Source: Dendrocalamus latiflorus
Lineage: Eukaryota > Streptophyta > Magnoliopsida > Poales > Poaceae
NCBI GenBank assembly: GCA_017311315.1
Contig: CM029669.1
Location: 17,767,102 to 17,831,101, forward strand
DNA: 64,000 bases
Reading direction: 5' to 3'
Shown here: piece by piece, positions 34,195 through 46,121 of the stretch
Position numbering within the stretch: the first letter of the stretch is position 1
How the letters are laid out: the number at the start of each line of letters is the position of its first letter
Position numbers and translations under genes: made by a program
Notes under the pieces: generated by a model
The model's database searches: none
What the model saw: only the letters and a program-made list of their open reading frames with translations
What the model was told of the DNA's origin: nothing

Positions 34195-37100
34195 GCTTAA
34201 CAAAATGGTCTTATTATGGTTCTTTTGTGTAAAACAACAGCTCACAAATTTTTTAGATTTTATAAAGCGCTCATTTGACAAACTGATTGCAATAGTTGAA
34301 ACTAGATATTTTCTAGTGAAATTTCTGGCTAACAACACTAGTATTAAGACTTTATCTATCAAAGTTCAATGAATCAAGTTCTATCTACCTGATTGGCTCT
34401 AGTTGCTATTGTAAACACCTGAGAACTCTAACCACTCCTAGATTCCCAAAAGCTTACTTTAAAAAAATCATAAATCTACCATATAAAAACGCACCTTTCT
34501 CGCCCTTGATCGCGAGCATGACTATTCAAATAATTTTACACTCTACAGAGGTTATACAGTTTTACACTTAAAAGACAATCAACTTATGCTGTCGGCTAAT
34601 ATACGCTTCCTTAGGTATACGAGTAAGTGATTATCATAAGACCTTTACAATGCGCCATCCTAACTCGACTCGCCTGCTAAGGTTTCACCGCTAAAGGGTT
34701 CTAGCTACCCAGTCAGAAGCCCCCCTCTTCCGTCGTGTGGAAATGTCTCTATCTAACACCCATTTCACTCCAATTAGCGAAATCAAAGCTAAGTTGTTGC
34801 AAATTAATCAGCTAAGTCATACCCACTTAGACTTTTGGTTATATGGTAGTACTCAGTTTGGATAGTCACAAGCATGGGTCCTTAATTGACTAGTGTGGTA
34901 CTTTCACAAAATAAGATCTCGTACTCCATCTGTACTAATCCAATCTTACCATCCGCCCAAGTCTAAAATAATTTTCACAAATTTATATTATTTTATAAAC
35001 CAACGATAATACCTATTGCCATATATTTGGTAAAAAGGATTGTATAAAGATTTGATAATATTATTTCCACCCATAAGATGGTATCGACCAAAATAGAATG
35101 TCTAAGTAATTTTACAATTCTAAACTAATCCAACAATAATGTAATCATTACTAAGAATCTACTATACTAGGGGGCAATGGTTCATGAATATTAACATCAA
35201 AGAATGTAAGATTACAAGTGGGCATAACTAACATTCATAATACTTGAATTAACACTACATAAAAATAGCAATACATAATAGTATTTGAAAGATATAAAAA
35301 TAAATTTACAAACATTAGGATCAACGTGGTCAAGGAAGACTTGCCTTCGTTGATGTGAACTGGTGCTTATTCTTGCTAGTCTAAGTGCTCGTTAATAGCA
35401 TAGGTGTCTAAATGCGCAAAACAAGAACAAAACAAATAACAAATAAATACAAATAACATCATAAAAAATATATAATAGGTATTGGGCGATATATTATGAA
35501 TTTACATGAATTTAGAAATTTGAGTATCTCGATTCAAAGTTCGGATGGTGGAGAACGGGCTCTCGGAACAATTGCCGGAAAGAGAAAATACCGAAAATTA
35601 AGAAAGAAAAGGGAATATTCCCTGGAAATATTCCATTCGGCTGGAATACAAGAAATAAAACAATGAACTGACGATTGGGCCATGCTTGCCAGTGAGATAG
35701 AAGAACAGAAAGAGACAGCTAGAGACTAAGAAAGATAGAGAACATAACAGGGGTGGCATCCATGTTGAGATGGTGACAGCGCCGGTGAGGGGTGACACAG
35801 GGAACTCGAAACATGACCAAAATGGACTACAAGGACCACAGGGAAGGTATGGGAGCTGGCGGCATGGGCGATGACGCATTGTGGCGAGTAGAGCGGTGGG
35901 CTAGGCAGCAGTTGGGCACGCATGGATGGCGGAGATGGTAGTATGGTGGCATTCCTTGGAGAAACATGTAAGCATGAGCACGCGCGTGGATGAGGGGATT
36001 ACTGCGGTGTGGTTGGTTGTGCTTGGGGATGGAGGGAGATGGCAGGGCGGCCGTGAACAGCGGTGAGGAAGATGGTGGCGGTGCCACTCCACGATGATGC
36101 AACGGGAAAATTGAATTGCAAAAAATATAGAGAGGATGGAGATAGTTCTATGGACATGAGGAATTGAAAAACCACTCACCAAGGATGAAAAATCGACCAT
36201 GAGAGGCGGTTTTGGCCGGCAATAAAGAAGACTCGATTTGAGTAAGAGGTTGTGGGAAAACCAAATTTATTGAGGCCAAATGGTCATAGTGATTGGGAAC
36301 ACGAAATGACACACTCGATTTTGGTGGAGACTCACCAGGGAGGGCAGAACGAACATGGAGTGCAGTGGCCAGGTTGGGGAAGACGATCATGGCTCGGTCG
36401 CGTTCCGTCGAGAAGAGGGAAAGATGGGGCTTGCACTTTTGGTGAGTGGATGAGTGGGAAGAGGTGGACTTGGGGCTCCCTTTTATAGGGGCTAGGGGCA
36501 ACGGAGGCGGCGCATGGCTCCAGAGAAGGCGGAACGATCGGTGCAAATGCAAGTAATGGAGGGTGGTAATGGCTAGAGTGAATGTAGTGTGAGTTATTAG
36601 TCTTGAATGGCACCCCAATGCACATGAAATCGGGAAGAAATAGTCATTTTGAAGAGATCTTGTGAGCGTGGCAATGGTGGTAGTTGAGCTCGTGCGCGAG
36701 GTAAGGGCAACCCTGACAGACGAGCCTCGACTGGCAGTGGGAGGAATAAAGAGGAAGGGAGGCGCAGTGTTGGGCTGGGCTAGGGAAGAATGGGTAGCGC
36801 AGGCCACCCTAAGCGGAGGAAAAAGAAGAGGAAAGATCAAGGGATTGAGTGAGCGCATTAAACATGGCTTGATGGCGAGTGTTTCCAAATGGATGCGCAC
36901 TCGGTGCTTCAGACGGGCGTAGGCAGTGCTATCGGCACTCAGCGCTCGAGAAAGTAGAAGCAAGCCAAGGTAGAGAGAAGAAAGGAAGAGAGATGGGCCA
37001 GACCGGCTGGGCCAAGGAGGAGATGGGCTTGACCCAAGGAGAAAGGGAATGGGCTTCGATCTAGAAGCAATAGGAGGGAATTCAAATTGAGATTTGAATT

Positions 37101-37279
37101 TGGAATTTGACTTGGAAAGGTTCAATTGAATTTCGAATTGGAAGTGAATTTCGGATTGAAATTTGGAATTGGAGATTAATTTCTAGGATTACATAGAGAA
37201 ATCCAAATAAGATCCAAAAGCTTTAAAATAATTAATTTAAAATAAATTTTTACATAAAGCAATTTTTTGGGATGTTACA
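34195..37279 (-). repeat. Ty3/Gypsy-type LTR sequence, minus orientation
   Basis: On the minus strand the right end reads TGTAACATCCCAAAAAATTG (from 37279), a classic start of long Gypsy LTRs in grasses. The following 3 kb is AT-rich, then GC-rich, then AT-rich, like the 3415-6371 LTR. No primer-binding site, gag or pol adjoins it, so it may be a solo or truncated LTR, with the tandem duplication at 32893-34194 as its end. The 325-residue minus ORF at 36148-37125 lies wholly inside it and has no domain. Confidence 0.5.
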
Positions 37280-37806
37280 ACCTCTCCCAGATATGATGTT
37301 ATTATTTGTAAATGTGTTTTGCAAATAGTTGTGGCTCATACATCTATCAAAAGCTAGTCTGATTACACCTATTCCTAATCCTAAATAGAATGTAAGGACG
37401 TAGGGATTTCTATGTAAACAGAGTAGCCTATTTCCATAGGCTCGAATGACCCCTATCCTTGTTGCATGTGACTATAGTTTGCAAATATGTTTTACAAATG
37501 GTTAAAATCTATACATCTAGCTCTCAGTGGCATTATGCTATTTTTTGCGAATATATTTTATAAATAGTTGAGGATCATACATCTAATCCTTGTAACATAT
37601 GATTATAATTTGCAAATGATTGGAGTCTATGCACCTTTGCTAGGAATAAATTCTTGACTTATACCCTTTCATTTGAATGAAAACTACATTGGTGAGGATA
37701 TACGTGTTTGATGAGGTTATGTCCTGAAGGAACCGAGAGCACCGTCCCATTTTATTTTCAGCACAACAGTCAGTAAACTGCATTTAATGGACTAGCCATT
37801 ATACTC

Positions 37807-38440
37807 GGGGGGGGGGGGGGGATGTGCAACCAAGGGGAGGGCATGTCCGGTCCTATGTATTGTTTTGCTGATTTTGATTTTAACAGCTAGTTTTTGTTAT
37901 GTAGGCTATAAATAGCCCCTTGTGACTGGTTGGGAGATGCCCTTGACATTCTATTTCACTCTTTTGAGTTAGTGTGAGTTTCTCCTCTTAACTGTATATG
38001 TGTTGCACCTTGTAAGTAAGGAGAGAGGTCTCTATATGTGTCGCATTTAAAGGTGGATTGAGTGCCCACTTGTGCTTGTCTTGCACTTGGTGAGGGTCAA
38101 GCAAGAGGCTTAACTTGTTACCCTTGGTGGTTGCTACCACCTAGACGGTTTGGAGGAGTCATGCTTGGTAATCTTTTCAAGTAGCTTGTGAAGAGGCTCG
38201 ATGTGGTTATGAAGGTTGGAGCTCACTTACCCAGAGGAGAAAAGAGCTATCACTAGTGGATTCGAGGTGTCTGGCTTAGTTTGTGGAACCAATGCAATTT
38301 GTTTGAGCTTATCTCAATATGGACTAGATGAAACCGACAAGTCTACGAATAACACAGTAAAAAGATCGTATGTTATTGTAGTTTGCTCTCTTGTGATTTA
38401 TATTCTGGCAATTTATATTCCTGTAATTTAATTACTTGCT
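37807..38440 (+). repeat. Copia-type LTR remnant with TATA box and G15 run
   Basis: A G15 run at 37807-37821 precedes a TATA-like GGCTATAAATAGCC (37907-37920). Downstream words such as GACGGTTTGGAGGAGTCATG, and a run on to about 38280 ending in GTGGATTCGAGGTG, are reminiscent of LTRs of large grass Copia elements. No flanking gag is seen. 38440-39560 holds no gene that I can support. Confidence 0.35.
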
Positions 38441-39254
38441 TGTCACTCTAGAATTAAATCTTGACTATTTAGATTATTGGTGCACTTAGTTGTGACTAGT
38501 TGATTTAAGCTTTAATTGTGCAAAACCATTTTATTTAGACTTCTACGTGTAAAACCGTTTTTGCCAAAAAAAACTATCTATTGACCTTCTCTAGTCGTCC
38601 TCCTCGGCGAAACAACTTTGCCTGAATTTCGATAAGATGGAATGTTTTTTTTTTTTTGAAAAGTAAGATGGAATGTTGGTATAAGTTCAACATGAAAATA
38701 CACCTTGTACCGCTCAACAGGCCAAGTACAACGATCACCCGAGCAAACCATAGGGCGGCCCAAGTGGATACAAAGAGGCAATGCGGCGTATTATAAGCCT
38801 ACGAAGTTGCGCTAATGAGAAGTATTGCCACGGCCCACTTGAAGGACAGCAGCGCCTGCCTACGTTTTGAAACAAACAATACGACACCAACGGAAGCATA
38901 ATGAAACTGATGAAACAAGGAGAATAGGTTATCCTTCGCTCGAAAAGAAAAGGGAGAATACGTTAGCCCAAAGCGACAGCAACTAGAGGCCCAATAAGTC
39001 AGCCGGTGGCACGTATGGATTGATTCATTGGATTGTTCAGCTGGTGTGAGGCAGCTTTGTGCCATGAACTAATGCATTCAATTTGTTTTGCTGAACATTT
39101 ACTGCAAATCTTTCGGATTTTGTGAAGGAAGACATGGTGGTGTAGTGCCTCCTTGCTTGATATACATGTTTGTAGTGTGTTTTCTTTGCTCAAACCATAT
39201 TGGTGAAACTAATTGCTGTCCTGTTCAAGCATAGAATTTCATCAGATGAACAAA

Positions 39255-39342
39255 TGTGTACTGCAAAAATCATATTCATAAGACACACAAGGATACATTG
39301 TGTACTGCAAAAATCATATTCATAAGACACACAAGGATACAT
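39255..39342. repeat. Two-copy 44-bp tandem repeat
   Basis: TGTGTACTGCAAAAATCATA... at 39255 repeats exactly at 39299, with a partial third copy at 39343. Confidence 0.93.
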
Positions 39343-39666
39343 TGTGTACTGCAAACAACATCGCATTAACAAGTGTGTACCGCAAACATCTCCAAGAAGT
39401 CAATGGAGATGGTGGTATATTCCATTTCCAGCAGCACAAGAGATCAGTTCTTGCCACAAGCCCACAACGTCTTACATGCATCTCAGACGCATGCTTCAAA
39501 CGAAACCTTTGTAGCTACATACTACATGCCACATTCCTCAAGAATATAGTTATACATTTGCAATTTTCTCATGTCTGAACTCCAGAGTCCATACACGGTC
39601 CTAAGTTGGCATCGACGGGGCACATCGCGGCGGAGCACCGCCGGCGCGATCGTATGCGCGCCATGC

Positions 39667-40827
39667 CTAGACTGCGATCATCAGACAGTCGTCCTGCAGA
39701 GCCCTCTCCTCCTGGACGCGCTCCACGAAGAAGCGGCTCGGCATCCACACGCGGCTGCGCCACCGCCTGTACTGGTTGACCAGCTCCCGCCTGTCGTGCG
39801 CGGACAGCTTGGGCACCAGGACCTCGCCGACGCCTCCTACGGTCGGGATGTGGCCCTGCGCCGTCATCCACGACCGGTCCGGCGCGGCCTGGTGCAGCGC
39901 GCAGCCGGGGGACCCCCGCGGGAGCTCCTTGCACTGGCACCGCAGGACAGTCCGCCGCCGCGAGGGGTCGGGCGCGCGGAACCGCCGGTTCAGGGTGCGC
40001 GTCGCGACCATCTTGTTCTGAGTTCGCGGAGACGGCGGCTTCCTCTTGGATTTCTTGGACCTCTTGGATGGAGGTGCGCGGGACTCGGCGTCATCTGCGG
40101 AAGGCGGCAGCGCCGGCTTCCTCTTGGATTTCTTGGACCGCTTGGACGGAGGTGCGCGGGACTCGGCATCATCTGTGGAAGGCTGCGGCGGCAGCGGTGG
40201 CTTCCTCTTGGATTTCTTGGACCGCTTGGACGGAGATGCGCGGGACTCAGCGTCATCTGTGGAAGGCTGCGGCGGCGGCGGCGGCTTCCTCTTGGATTTC
40301 TTGGACCGCTTGGACGGAGGTGCGCCGGACTCGGCGTCATCTGTGGAAGGCGGCGGCGGCGGTGGCTTCCTCTTGGATTTCTTGTACCTCTTGGACGGAG
40401 GTGCGCGGGACTCGGCGTCATCTGTGGAAGGCGGCGGCGACGGCGGCTTCCTCTTCTTGCTGTGCTCCTGGTGGTCGGGGCACGGTGCGACGACAGGCAG
40501 GAGCGGCGCCTGGGTTTCGTCCTCGGCGGGCACCGTCGCCAGGTATTTGTCCGGGGAGAATAGCGCCGCCTGGGCTTCGTATTCAAGCATCAGGGCCCGG
40601 AATTCCTCGTCGGAGAAGAGCGGCGCCTGAAAGCCGTACTCGGCAACCATGATCGCGTGGAATTCTTCCACAGAAAACAGCGGCCCCTCGACTTTGCCCT
40701 CCGCGAGCGGCAGCGCCGGTGAAGGCAACGTGGCACCTGACACTCGCGACAGACGGAAGGGGCTGGCGAGCGACGCTGCGCAGTTTGGCCGGGGAGGCGG
40801 CACGCCCGAGACGCCCACGGCCATCAT
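39667..40827 (-). CDS. Proline/lysine-rich repeat protein, function unknown
   Basis: An intronless 386-codon ORF on the minus strand, starting at the first of two adjacent ATGs. Residues about 50-95 contain three related acidic blocks (LFSVEEFHAIM, LFSDEEFRALM, LFSPDKYLATV). Next come a KKRK motif and five tandem repeats of 26-28 residues (about 125-260) of the form S(T/A)DDAESRAPPSKRSKKSKRKPP, giving many nuclear-localisation-like clusters. The C-terminal 120 residues are not repetitive, are Arg-rich (PKLSAHDRRELVNQYRRWRS) and could be a DNA-binding or partner domain. I do not recognise the family. Long ORFs on the other strand mirror the GC-rich repeats. The minus frame is preferred because its repeat units give a coherent acidic/basic design and a unique C-terminus. 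It could still be transposon-borne. Confidence 0.5.
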   Translation of the reverse strand: MMAVGVSGVPPPRPNCAASLASPFRLSRVSGATLPSPALPLAEGKVEGPLFSVEEFHAIMVAEYGFQAPLFSDEEFRALMLEYEAQAALFSPDKYLATVPAEDETQAPLLPVVAPCPDHQEHSKKRKPPSPPPSTDDAESRAPPSKRYKKSKRKPPPPPPSTDDAESGAPPSKRSKKSKRKPPPPPQPSTDDAESRASPSKRSKKSKRKPPLPPQPSTDDAESRAPPSKRSKKSKRKPALPPSADDAESRAPPSKRSKKSKRKPPSPRTQNKMVATRTLNRRFRAPDPSRRRTVLRCQCKELPRGSPGCALHQAAPDRSWMTAQGHIPTVGGVGEVLVPKLSAHDRRELVNQYRRWRSRVWMPSRFFVERVQEERALQDDCLMIAV

Positions 40828-40883
40828 GCTTGATCGCGCGCGCTCGGCCGGTGGTTGGATTGCGGCACGAGCGTTGGGAACTG

Positions 40884-41105
40884 TGTTGACGTAGAATTTA
40901 AGTCAAGCCCGCTTTCTTAGTTGGAGTTATATTCAACTTAGAGATACAATTCAGTATATGTTCAAGTTAGAGATAGACTTTAGTATTTATGTAACAGATA
41001 GGCTATATAAATAGGGGGTATATAATCTATTTTGATAGCAAGAAAGAGAATATAGAAATTCAGAAAACCTCGACTACGCAGTTGTATCCAGAGTAAATTT
41101 TTATG
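40884..41105 (+). repeat. LTR remnant with TATA box
   Basis: Starts TGTTGAC and includes GCTATATAAATAGG (about 41003-41016) and the word AGAAATTCAGAAA. It resembles 25113-25387 in layout and words, so it is probably a relative of that small LTR element. It starts about 55 bp upstream of the repeat-protein start codon, in the opposite direction. Confidence 0.45.
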
Positions 41106-41395
41106 TGTTCTCACTATTTATCTATGCAATATATAAATTTTCTCCTTGGGCAAAACCAACAACGTATGTACATGCATGGCGCGATCGACACGGATTGAGC
41201 CCAAGTCGAAGCCAAGTCGGAGTGGAGGATGATTGTCCAGTAGTTTTTTTTTTGGCTTTTTGAGATGTGTCCTGTCAGATTTCCTGAACGGGACTTTGGA
41301 TGCTGTAATGATCCGATGAGGTGAAGGATTATGCGATGCCACCTATTGATGATCTCGGTGTTAGGTGATTAGGGGAAAGGCTACCAAATTAATAA

Positions 41396-41610
41396 GGGTA
41401 TTGATAAACATCATCCGGATGTTTTCTTTCTAACTATCATCCAGATTTGTGACCGTTAGATTAGAGATCCAACGGTCACAAATTCTCCCCACCCCTCCAA
41501 AAAAAATCTCCCCCCTCTAAAAATAAGAGGCCGTTGGATCTCTAATCCAACGGTCCAAAATTTGGATGATTATTAGGAATAAAACATCCGAATGATACCT
41601 ATACACACCC
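41396..41610. mobile_element. Mutator-type MITE, copy 2
   Basis: 215 bp, strongly similar to 18731-18949 over its full length, with the same ends. Exact 9-bp duplications AATTAATAA flank it (41387-41395 and 41611-41619). The unbroken duplication suggests a younger insertion than copy 1. Confidence 0.95.
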
Positions 41611-41619
41611 AATTAATAA

Positions 41620-42520
41620 TATGGAAGTGCAATGTTATTCCGAAACGGAAAAGCACAGATAAGGCATGTTTTCTCACATTGGGAATACTTGAACTTTCAT
41701 GCCCTGATTCGCTTCGTGATTCGTGCTCTGATCTGGCTCTAGCAATCAATGGCAGCCAACTCAGGCGGTAAGTTACAGTTGTAGGATTTACCTTTCTACG
41801 ACGAGATGAGATGATTTCGGTGGCAGTGGCACCATCGCAACCGACTCAAGTGCCAGTAGGAAGCGACACCACATGTAGAGGAAGAGGAGGAGGATATAGG
41901 GATAGATTGCCGATGAGCCTCGCCAGTGCCAGCTAGGCTATGGAGGAGAAGGCACGGTCGGGTGGCAGTGGTAGAGAGGGTGGTTTAGGGTTAGGTATGT
42001 GAATTAAGCAATCTACATGTATAGTGCTGGAGCCGTGGAGGGAGTAAGAGCACATAGTTTCAGGTGAGCTACCATGGTTTTCAATTTACTTATTATAAGC
42101 ATACCACATTCTCCACACAGAGTTAACTAATATTTTATAGAAAATCAATAAAAAATGATATAATTCTTGTATCTAGCTAGATCTAAATTTGATGGATCAC
42201 ATCCTCTTCTTTCCCTCAGTGTACAGTCTCCTTCCCTTGCCCGCTTGCCCCTAACACCACCCTTTGCCACTACCGCCACCTTTCTCGTGCTCACTAATGC
42301 CAATGAGGCCCATCAGTGAGCCACTACGGTGATCACACCCCTCCCCTCTCCTCTGTGCCATCAACCCCACCTCCCCAAGCTACTAATGCTCCTATCTCGA
42401 AGCTGTTACTAGCACCCAAGAGTGGTGACGAGAATTCTTGACTAGGTAAATAGTTTTATTCAAGATAGAACCTTATTTAGGCCATCTGAGTTTATAGGTC
42501 AGTAATGACATAAGGTCATC
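41620..42520. other. Intergenic stretch without supported genes
   Basis: GC-rich, proline- or glycine-coding segments (41830-42000, 42210-42400) alternate with AT-rich DNA. No domain, splice pattern or repeat boundary is clear. Confidence 0.4.
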
Positions 42521-42529
42521 ACCGATGGT

Positions 42530-42750
42530 TTTCAAACCATCTGTGATACATACTATCACAGACAGTTTGTAGTAGAAACCGTCTGTGATATCTGATGAAT
42601 CATAGACGGTTTGAACTACAAATCGTCTGTGATATTTAATATCGCAAACGATTTGTAGTTAAAATCATCTATGATTCATCATATATCACAGACGGTTTCT
42701 ACTACAAAATGTCTGTGATAGTTTACTATCACAGACAGTATGAGTTAATA
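42530..42750. repeat. Long inverted repeat built of ACCGTCTGTGATA-type motifs
   Basis: Two arms of about 90-100 bp mirror each other around GATATTTAATATC (42631-42643). The words TAGAAACCGTCTGTGATA and its complement, and outer copies of TATCACAGACAG, recur. Such ACAGACGG arrays resemble subterminal repeats of grass CACTA elements, but no CACTA terminus is visible. The two halves would form a near-perfect RNA hairpin. Confidence 0.75.
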
Positions 42751-43502
42751 ACCATCTGTGATATTTTTTGTATTCCTAAATCTATTTCTGTTTGTTGGCT
42801 AGCCTCAGGAAAAGCTAGCCATGCCATCTGAAACACGGAAAAATAACAAGTACATGTATACATGCAATTCACATTCATTTTAGAGACAAGAACGTCCATT
42901 TTACAAATGAAACAACTGAAATGAAATAAATTAACCATATATAAACAAATAAACATGTACCATTAAGTTTAATCTTATTCCAAACAAGTTCAATATACAT
43001 TGTGAAACTCCCCATCTTCTTTTATGACTTCAGACATCAAGAAGTATGCACATTGTCCTTGAATTTTTTGGAGCTCGGCCTGTTCCAACGTAGTTGTAGC
43101 GATAGTCTCAACCTGTCGGTAGGAATATCAATCTCGTGCGTACATATAAATTGATAAGTATGAAATAATTATTACAAGTTTGACAAACCTGAGTGTTGAC
43201 ACTGATTTTGTCCTGAACTTAAAACATGAATAAATATATCTAAGTAATCATCAAAGTATGTTGACGGATAAAATCTGTTGCAATATAAAACAGTTGGAAC
43301 TAATATCCTACCAAAAAGGAACAAGTGCAGGAGTGCAAGATCTCAACATTCAAGTCAGTGCAAAACGGTCAAAAGCTTTGAGTTTGAAGTCAAAAAGTTT
43401 GAGCAGTACCGTTTGAAAATTTCAAGTATGCTGCGGTCGAAGATTCTAAGTGTGAAGCGGCCGTAGCCCATATTTGAGTCCAAATCTGGAGTACTTGGAG
43501 CA

Positions 43503-44352
43503 CTCAAAGGAACAATGTTCGAACGACGAGCATTCGAAGGAGCAGTGTTCAAATGAACAATACTCGGACGAACATCACTCGGGTGAATAGTTCGAGAAAG
43601 ATATTTTGACAACGTTAGTCGACCATGATAGTTCGACCATATCGGTCGACCATGATATTTTCGACCATGTTGGTCGACCATAATATTTCAACCATGTTGG
43701 TCAACCATGATAGTTCGACTATATCGGTCGACCATGATATTTTCGACCACGTTGGTCGACCATGATAGTTCGACCAAATCGGTCGACCATGATATTTCTC
43801 GACCATGTTGGTCGATATGATATTTTCGACCACGTTGGTCGACTGTGATATTTCAACCACATTAATCGACTATGATAGTTCGACCATGTCGATTGAACAT
43901 GATATTTCGACAACTTAGTTCGACCATGATATTTTCGATCACGTTGTTCGGCCATGTTATGTTCAACCATGACGGTTGACTATTATATTTTGACCACGTT
44001 AGTCAACGATGATATTTCGACCATGTGGTTCGACCATGATATTTTTGATCACGTTGGTCGACCATGATAGTTCGACCACGATATTTTCGACCATGTTGGT
44101 CGACCATGATAGTTTAACCATATCGGCCGACCATGATATTTTTGACCACGTTGGTCGACCATGATATTTCGACTATGTTGATCAACCATGATAGTTCGAC
44201 CATGTTGGTCGACAATCATATTTCAACCATGTGGTTCGACCATAATATTTTCGACCATATGGTTTGACCATGATTGTTCAACCATATCGGTCAACCATGA
44301 TATTTTGACCACATGGTTCGACCATGATATTTGTGCCCACGTTGGTCGTACA
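43503..44352. repeat. Satellite-like array, unit about 27 bp, some 27 copies
   Basis: From about 43605 a 27-28 bp unit of the form TCGACCATGATA-TTCGACCATGTTGG is repeated to 44352 with moderate divergence. Alternate units tend to read ATAGTTCGACCA and ATATTTTCGACCA, suggesting a two-unit higher order. The palindrome TTGGTCGACCA occurs at many unit junctions. A shorter degenerate array of GTTCGAA-like words (43503-43600) precedes it. Open minus frames through it are a by-product of the period. Confidence 0.92.
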
Positions 44353-44357
44353 TGATA

Positions 44358-44592
44358 GGGGAGATCCAGCGAGAAAAGGGGAGGTGGTCTGGAGTTAGGA
44401 GGAGAGCAAGAGGCACACATGTGCATGCCAATGGAATCGGATGTCAGCTAGTCGATTCAAGCTTTGGGAGGAGCACCGTTGGTGAGGACCCACTCCCCTG
44501 TCATCGCCGATGAGTAGGCGGGCTGCCGAAGGAAGGGGAGGGGCTAGATTTAGCGAGAAAAGGGGAGGTGGTCTGGAGGTAGGTGGATAGAG
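44358..44592. repeat. Direct duplication of a 40-bp segment
   Basis: AGCGAGAAAAGGGGAGGTGG followed by TCTGGAG occurs near 44367 and again near 44552. The sequence from 44600 to 44989 has no recognisable gene. Confidence 0.8.
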
Positions 44593-44989
44593 TGGGTGAG
44601 GTATATTGCCTATCAAGTGTGGTAGTTAAATAATGATGAGAGTTTTATTGCTGTTATTTTGTTGCACACATAGTTTGCATTGAAGCAAGTAGACGCTTAA
44701 ACATGCTCTTAAGCTTCTCAAACTATACAAATATCTATAAAATAGTTGTTTGCATTAGAGATTGTAGCTCTTGTATAGCTGCTTTATGATATGGCATAGC
44801 TTCTCTCTTTAAGCATTTATCCAAGCGTCTTTGTATCGGACATGACCTTAATTTGCCAGCCGTACTATGAGGCGGTGTAGGATTATGTGACGTCCCTTGT
44901 TGAGTCTACAAGGACTAATTTGGTATATAGGACCCACTCTTTAGTATCAGTGTTATCGTAAATAAACTTAGAAAATATCTATTTATATC

Positions 44990-45234
44990 TGTGTGGTTAC
45001 AGACCAAACAAAGAGAGTGTGTAGTAGTGGAGAGTTGAGTAAAATGAATGGCTTAGGCCTCTTTCCCCCATGGCCTATCTCTTACATACATCCACATGGG
45101 GAGTGCCTTTACAATTATACCCTTACACATGAGCACTTCCCTCAGGGGTACCTATGTCACTATACATGTCCCATTCTGGGCCTTACACTCCCTTAACAGG
45201 CTGCTGGGCTTAGGTGGGGGCCACCCCTACAACA
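44990..45234 (-). repeat. LTR (3' LTR in element orientation)
   Basis: Matches 51694-51943 along its length. The left boundary is fixed by the ATATC target duplication. Confidence 0.93.
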
Positions 45235-45670
45235 GGAGCCTCTCATGGTGAAGGGCTTCACAGGCCGAAGCCATGTTGCCGAGCCCTTTGGCCCCCTCCG
45301 TCCCTGCGGCCTGTGAGCTTTTTCAACGTTCGAAGTGCAGTGTCCGCCATATTGCGAAGGCGTGGCGCCGAGCGGCTTGTCGAAGGCTTCGTTACCCACC
45401 GAGTCCTGCCACGGCGGGGTCGGGTCCGTCGTCCGGAGTGGAGATGTTGGCGGAGTCCAATGCATCGGCATAGGAGGCGGAACGGGTCGTAAGCCATCGC
45501 GCGCGCGCGCGTTTCCGGCGTCGAGCGCCCTTGACGACAAGCGACTGCCAGCCTACCCAGCGGGGCTTGGTTGGCGCGGCGCGAGACTTGAGGGGGGCGC
45601 GGTGATGCCATGTGGCGACGTTCCTTCTCCCGGTGCGGATCTTGGAGCATCGTGACGGTACGATGCTGCA

Positions 45671-45775
45671 ACGTTGGACTGTCGCCGGTTGGACTTCCGC
45701 CAGCTGGACTTCCGCCGGTTGGACTTTCGTCGGATGGACTTCCGCCGGCTGGACTGCTGTCGGTTGGCTTTCCCG
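45671..45775. repeat. Array of about 18-bp units inside the LTR element
   Basis: Variants of TTGGACTTCCGCCGG repeat six to seven times. On the minus strand they encode a periodic Ala-Glu-Val-Gln-Pro series, which may be part of a decayed structural protein or merely a minisatellite. Confidence 0.85.
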
Positions 45776-46121
45776 TTGATGGGGTATATATATAGCGGGC
45801 TGGTGTAATCTTGTACCTGCATTGTGTGCGCGGATAGGTGATGCTCCCCTAAAATGGGCCTCTTCAGTGCATCCACATTCCATGGTGGCACCACGCGGCT
45901 CGGGGAATGTTGTTGTACTGATGGAGGCCTATTTTTCTCGGGAGCTTGGTTAGCGTTGTTAACGGCAACTGCCCGCACTTGCTGTGCTCGCTCTGTATTT
46001 CTGCATACAACGGCAAGGTTTGCCCTGTTCTCTTAGCAGCCGCGGAGAGCAGGCGTTTGCGGGGTAGCCCCGGGGGTGCTACGCGCGTGGGGGTAAGTGC
46101 GCGGGCGATTCGTCCCCTGAT

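Noticed and set aside
36148..37125. 325-codon minus-strand ORF
   Set aside because: It lies wholly inside an LTR, starts about 150 bp inside the LTR end and has no domain; low-complexity Ser/Pro/Leu composition.
39571..40652. Plus-strand ORFs of 330, 194 and 194 codons opposite the repeat-protein gene
   Set aside because: They arise from the periodic GC-rich repeat and give monotonous Gly/Arg or Ser/Trp series. The minus frame has varied, structured ends.
43615..43970. Minus-strand ORFs in the 27-bp satellite
   Set aside because: The period (27) is a multiple of three, so frames stay open by default. Stops and shifts appear as soon as unit length varies.
43605..44352. CRISPR-like array
   Set aside because: There are no unique spacers between repeats, the units are diverged and contiguous, and the DNA is plant nuclear.
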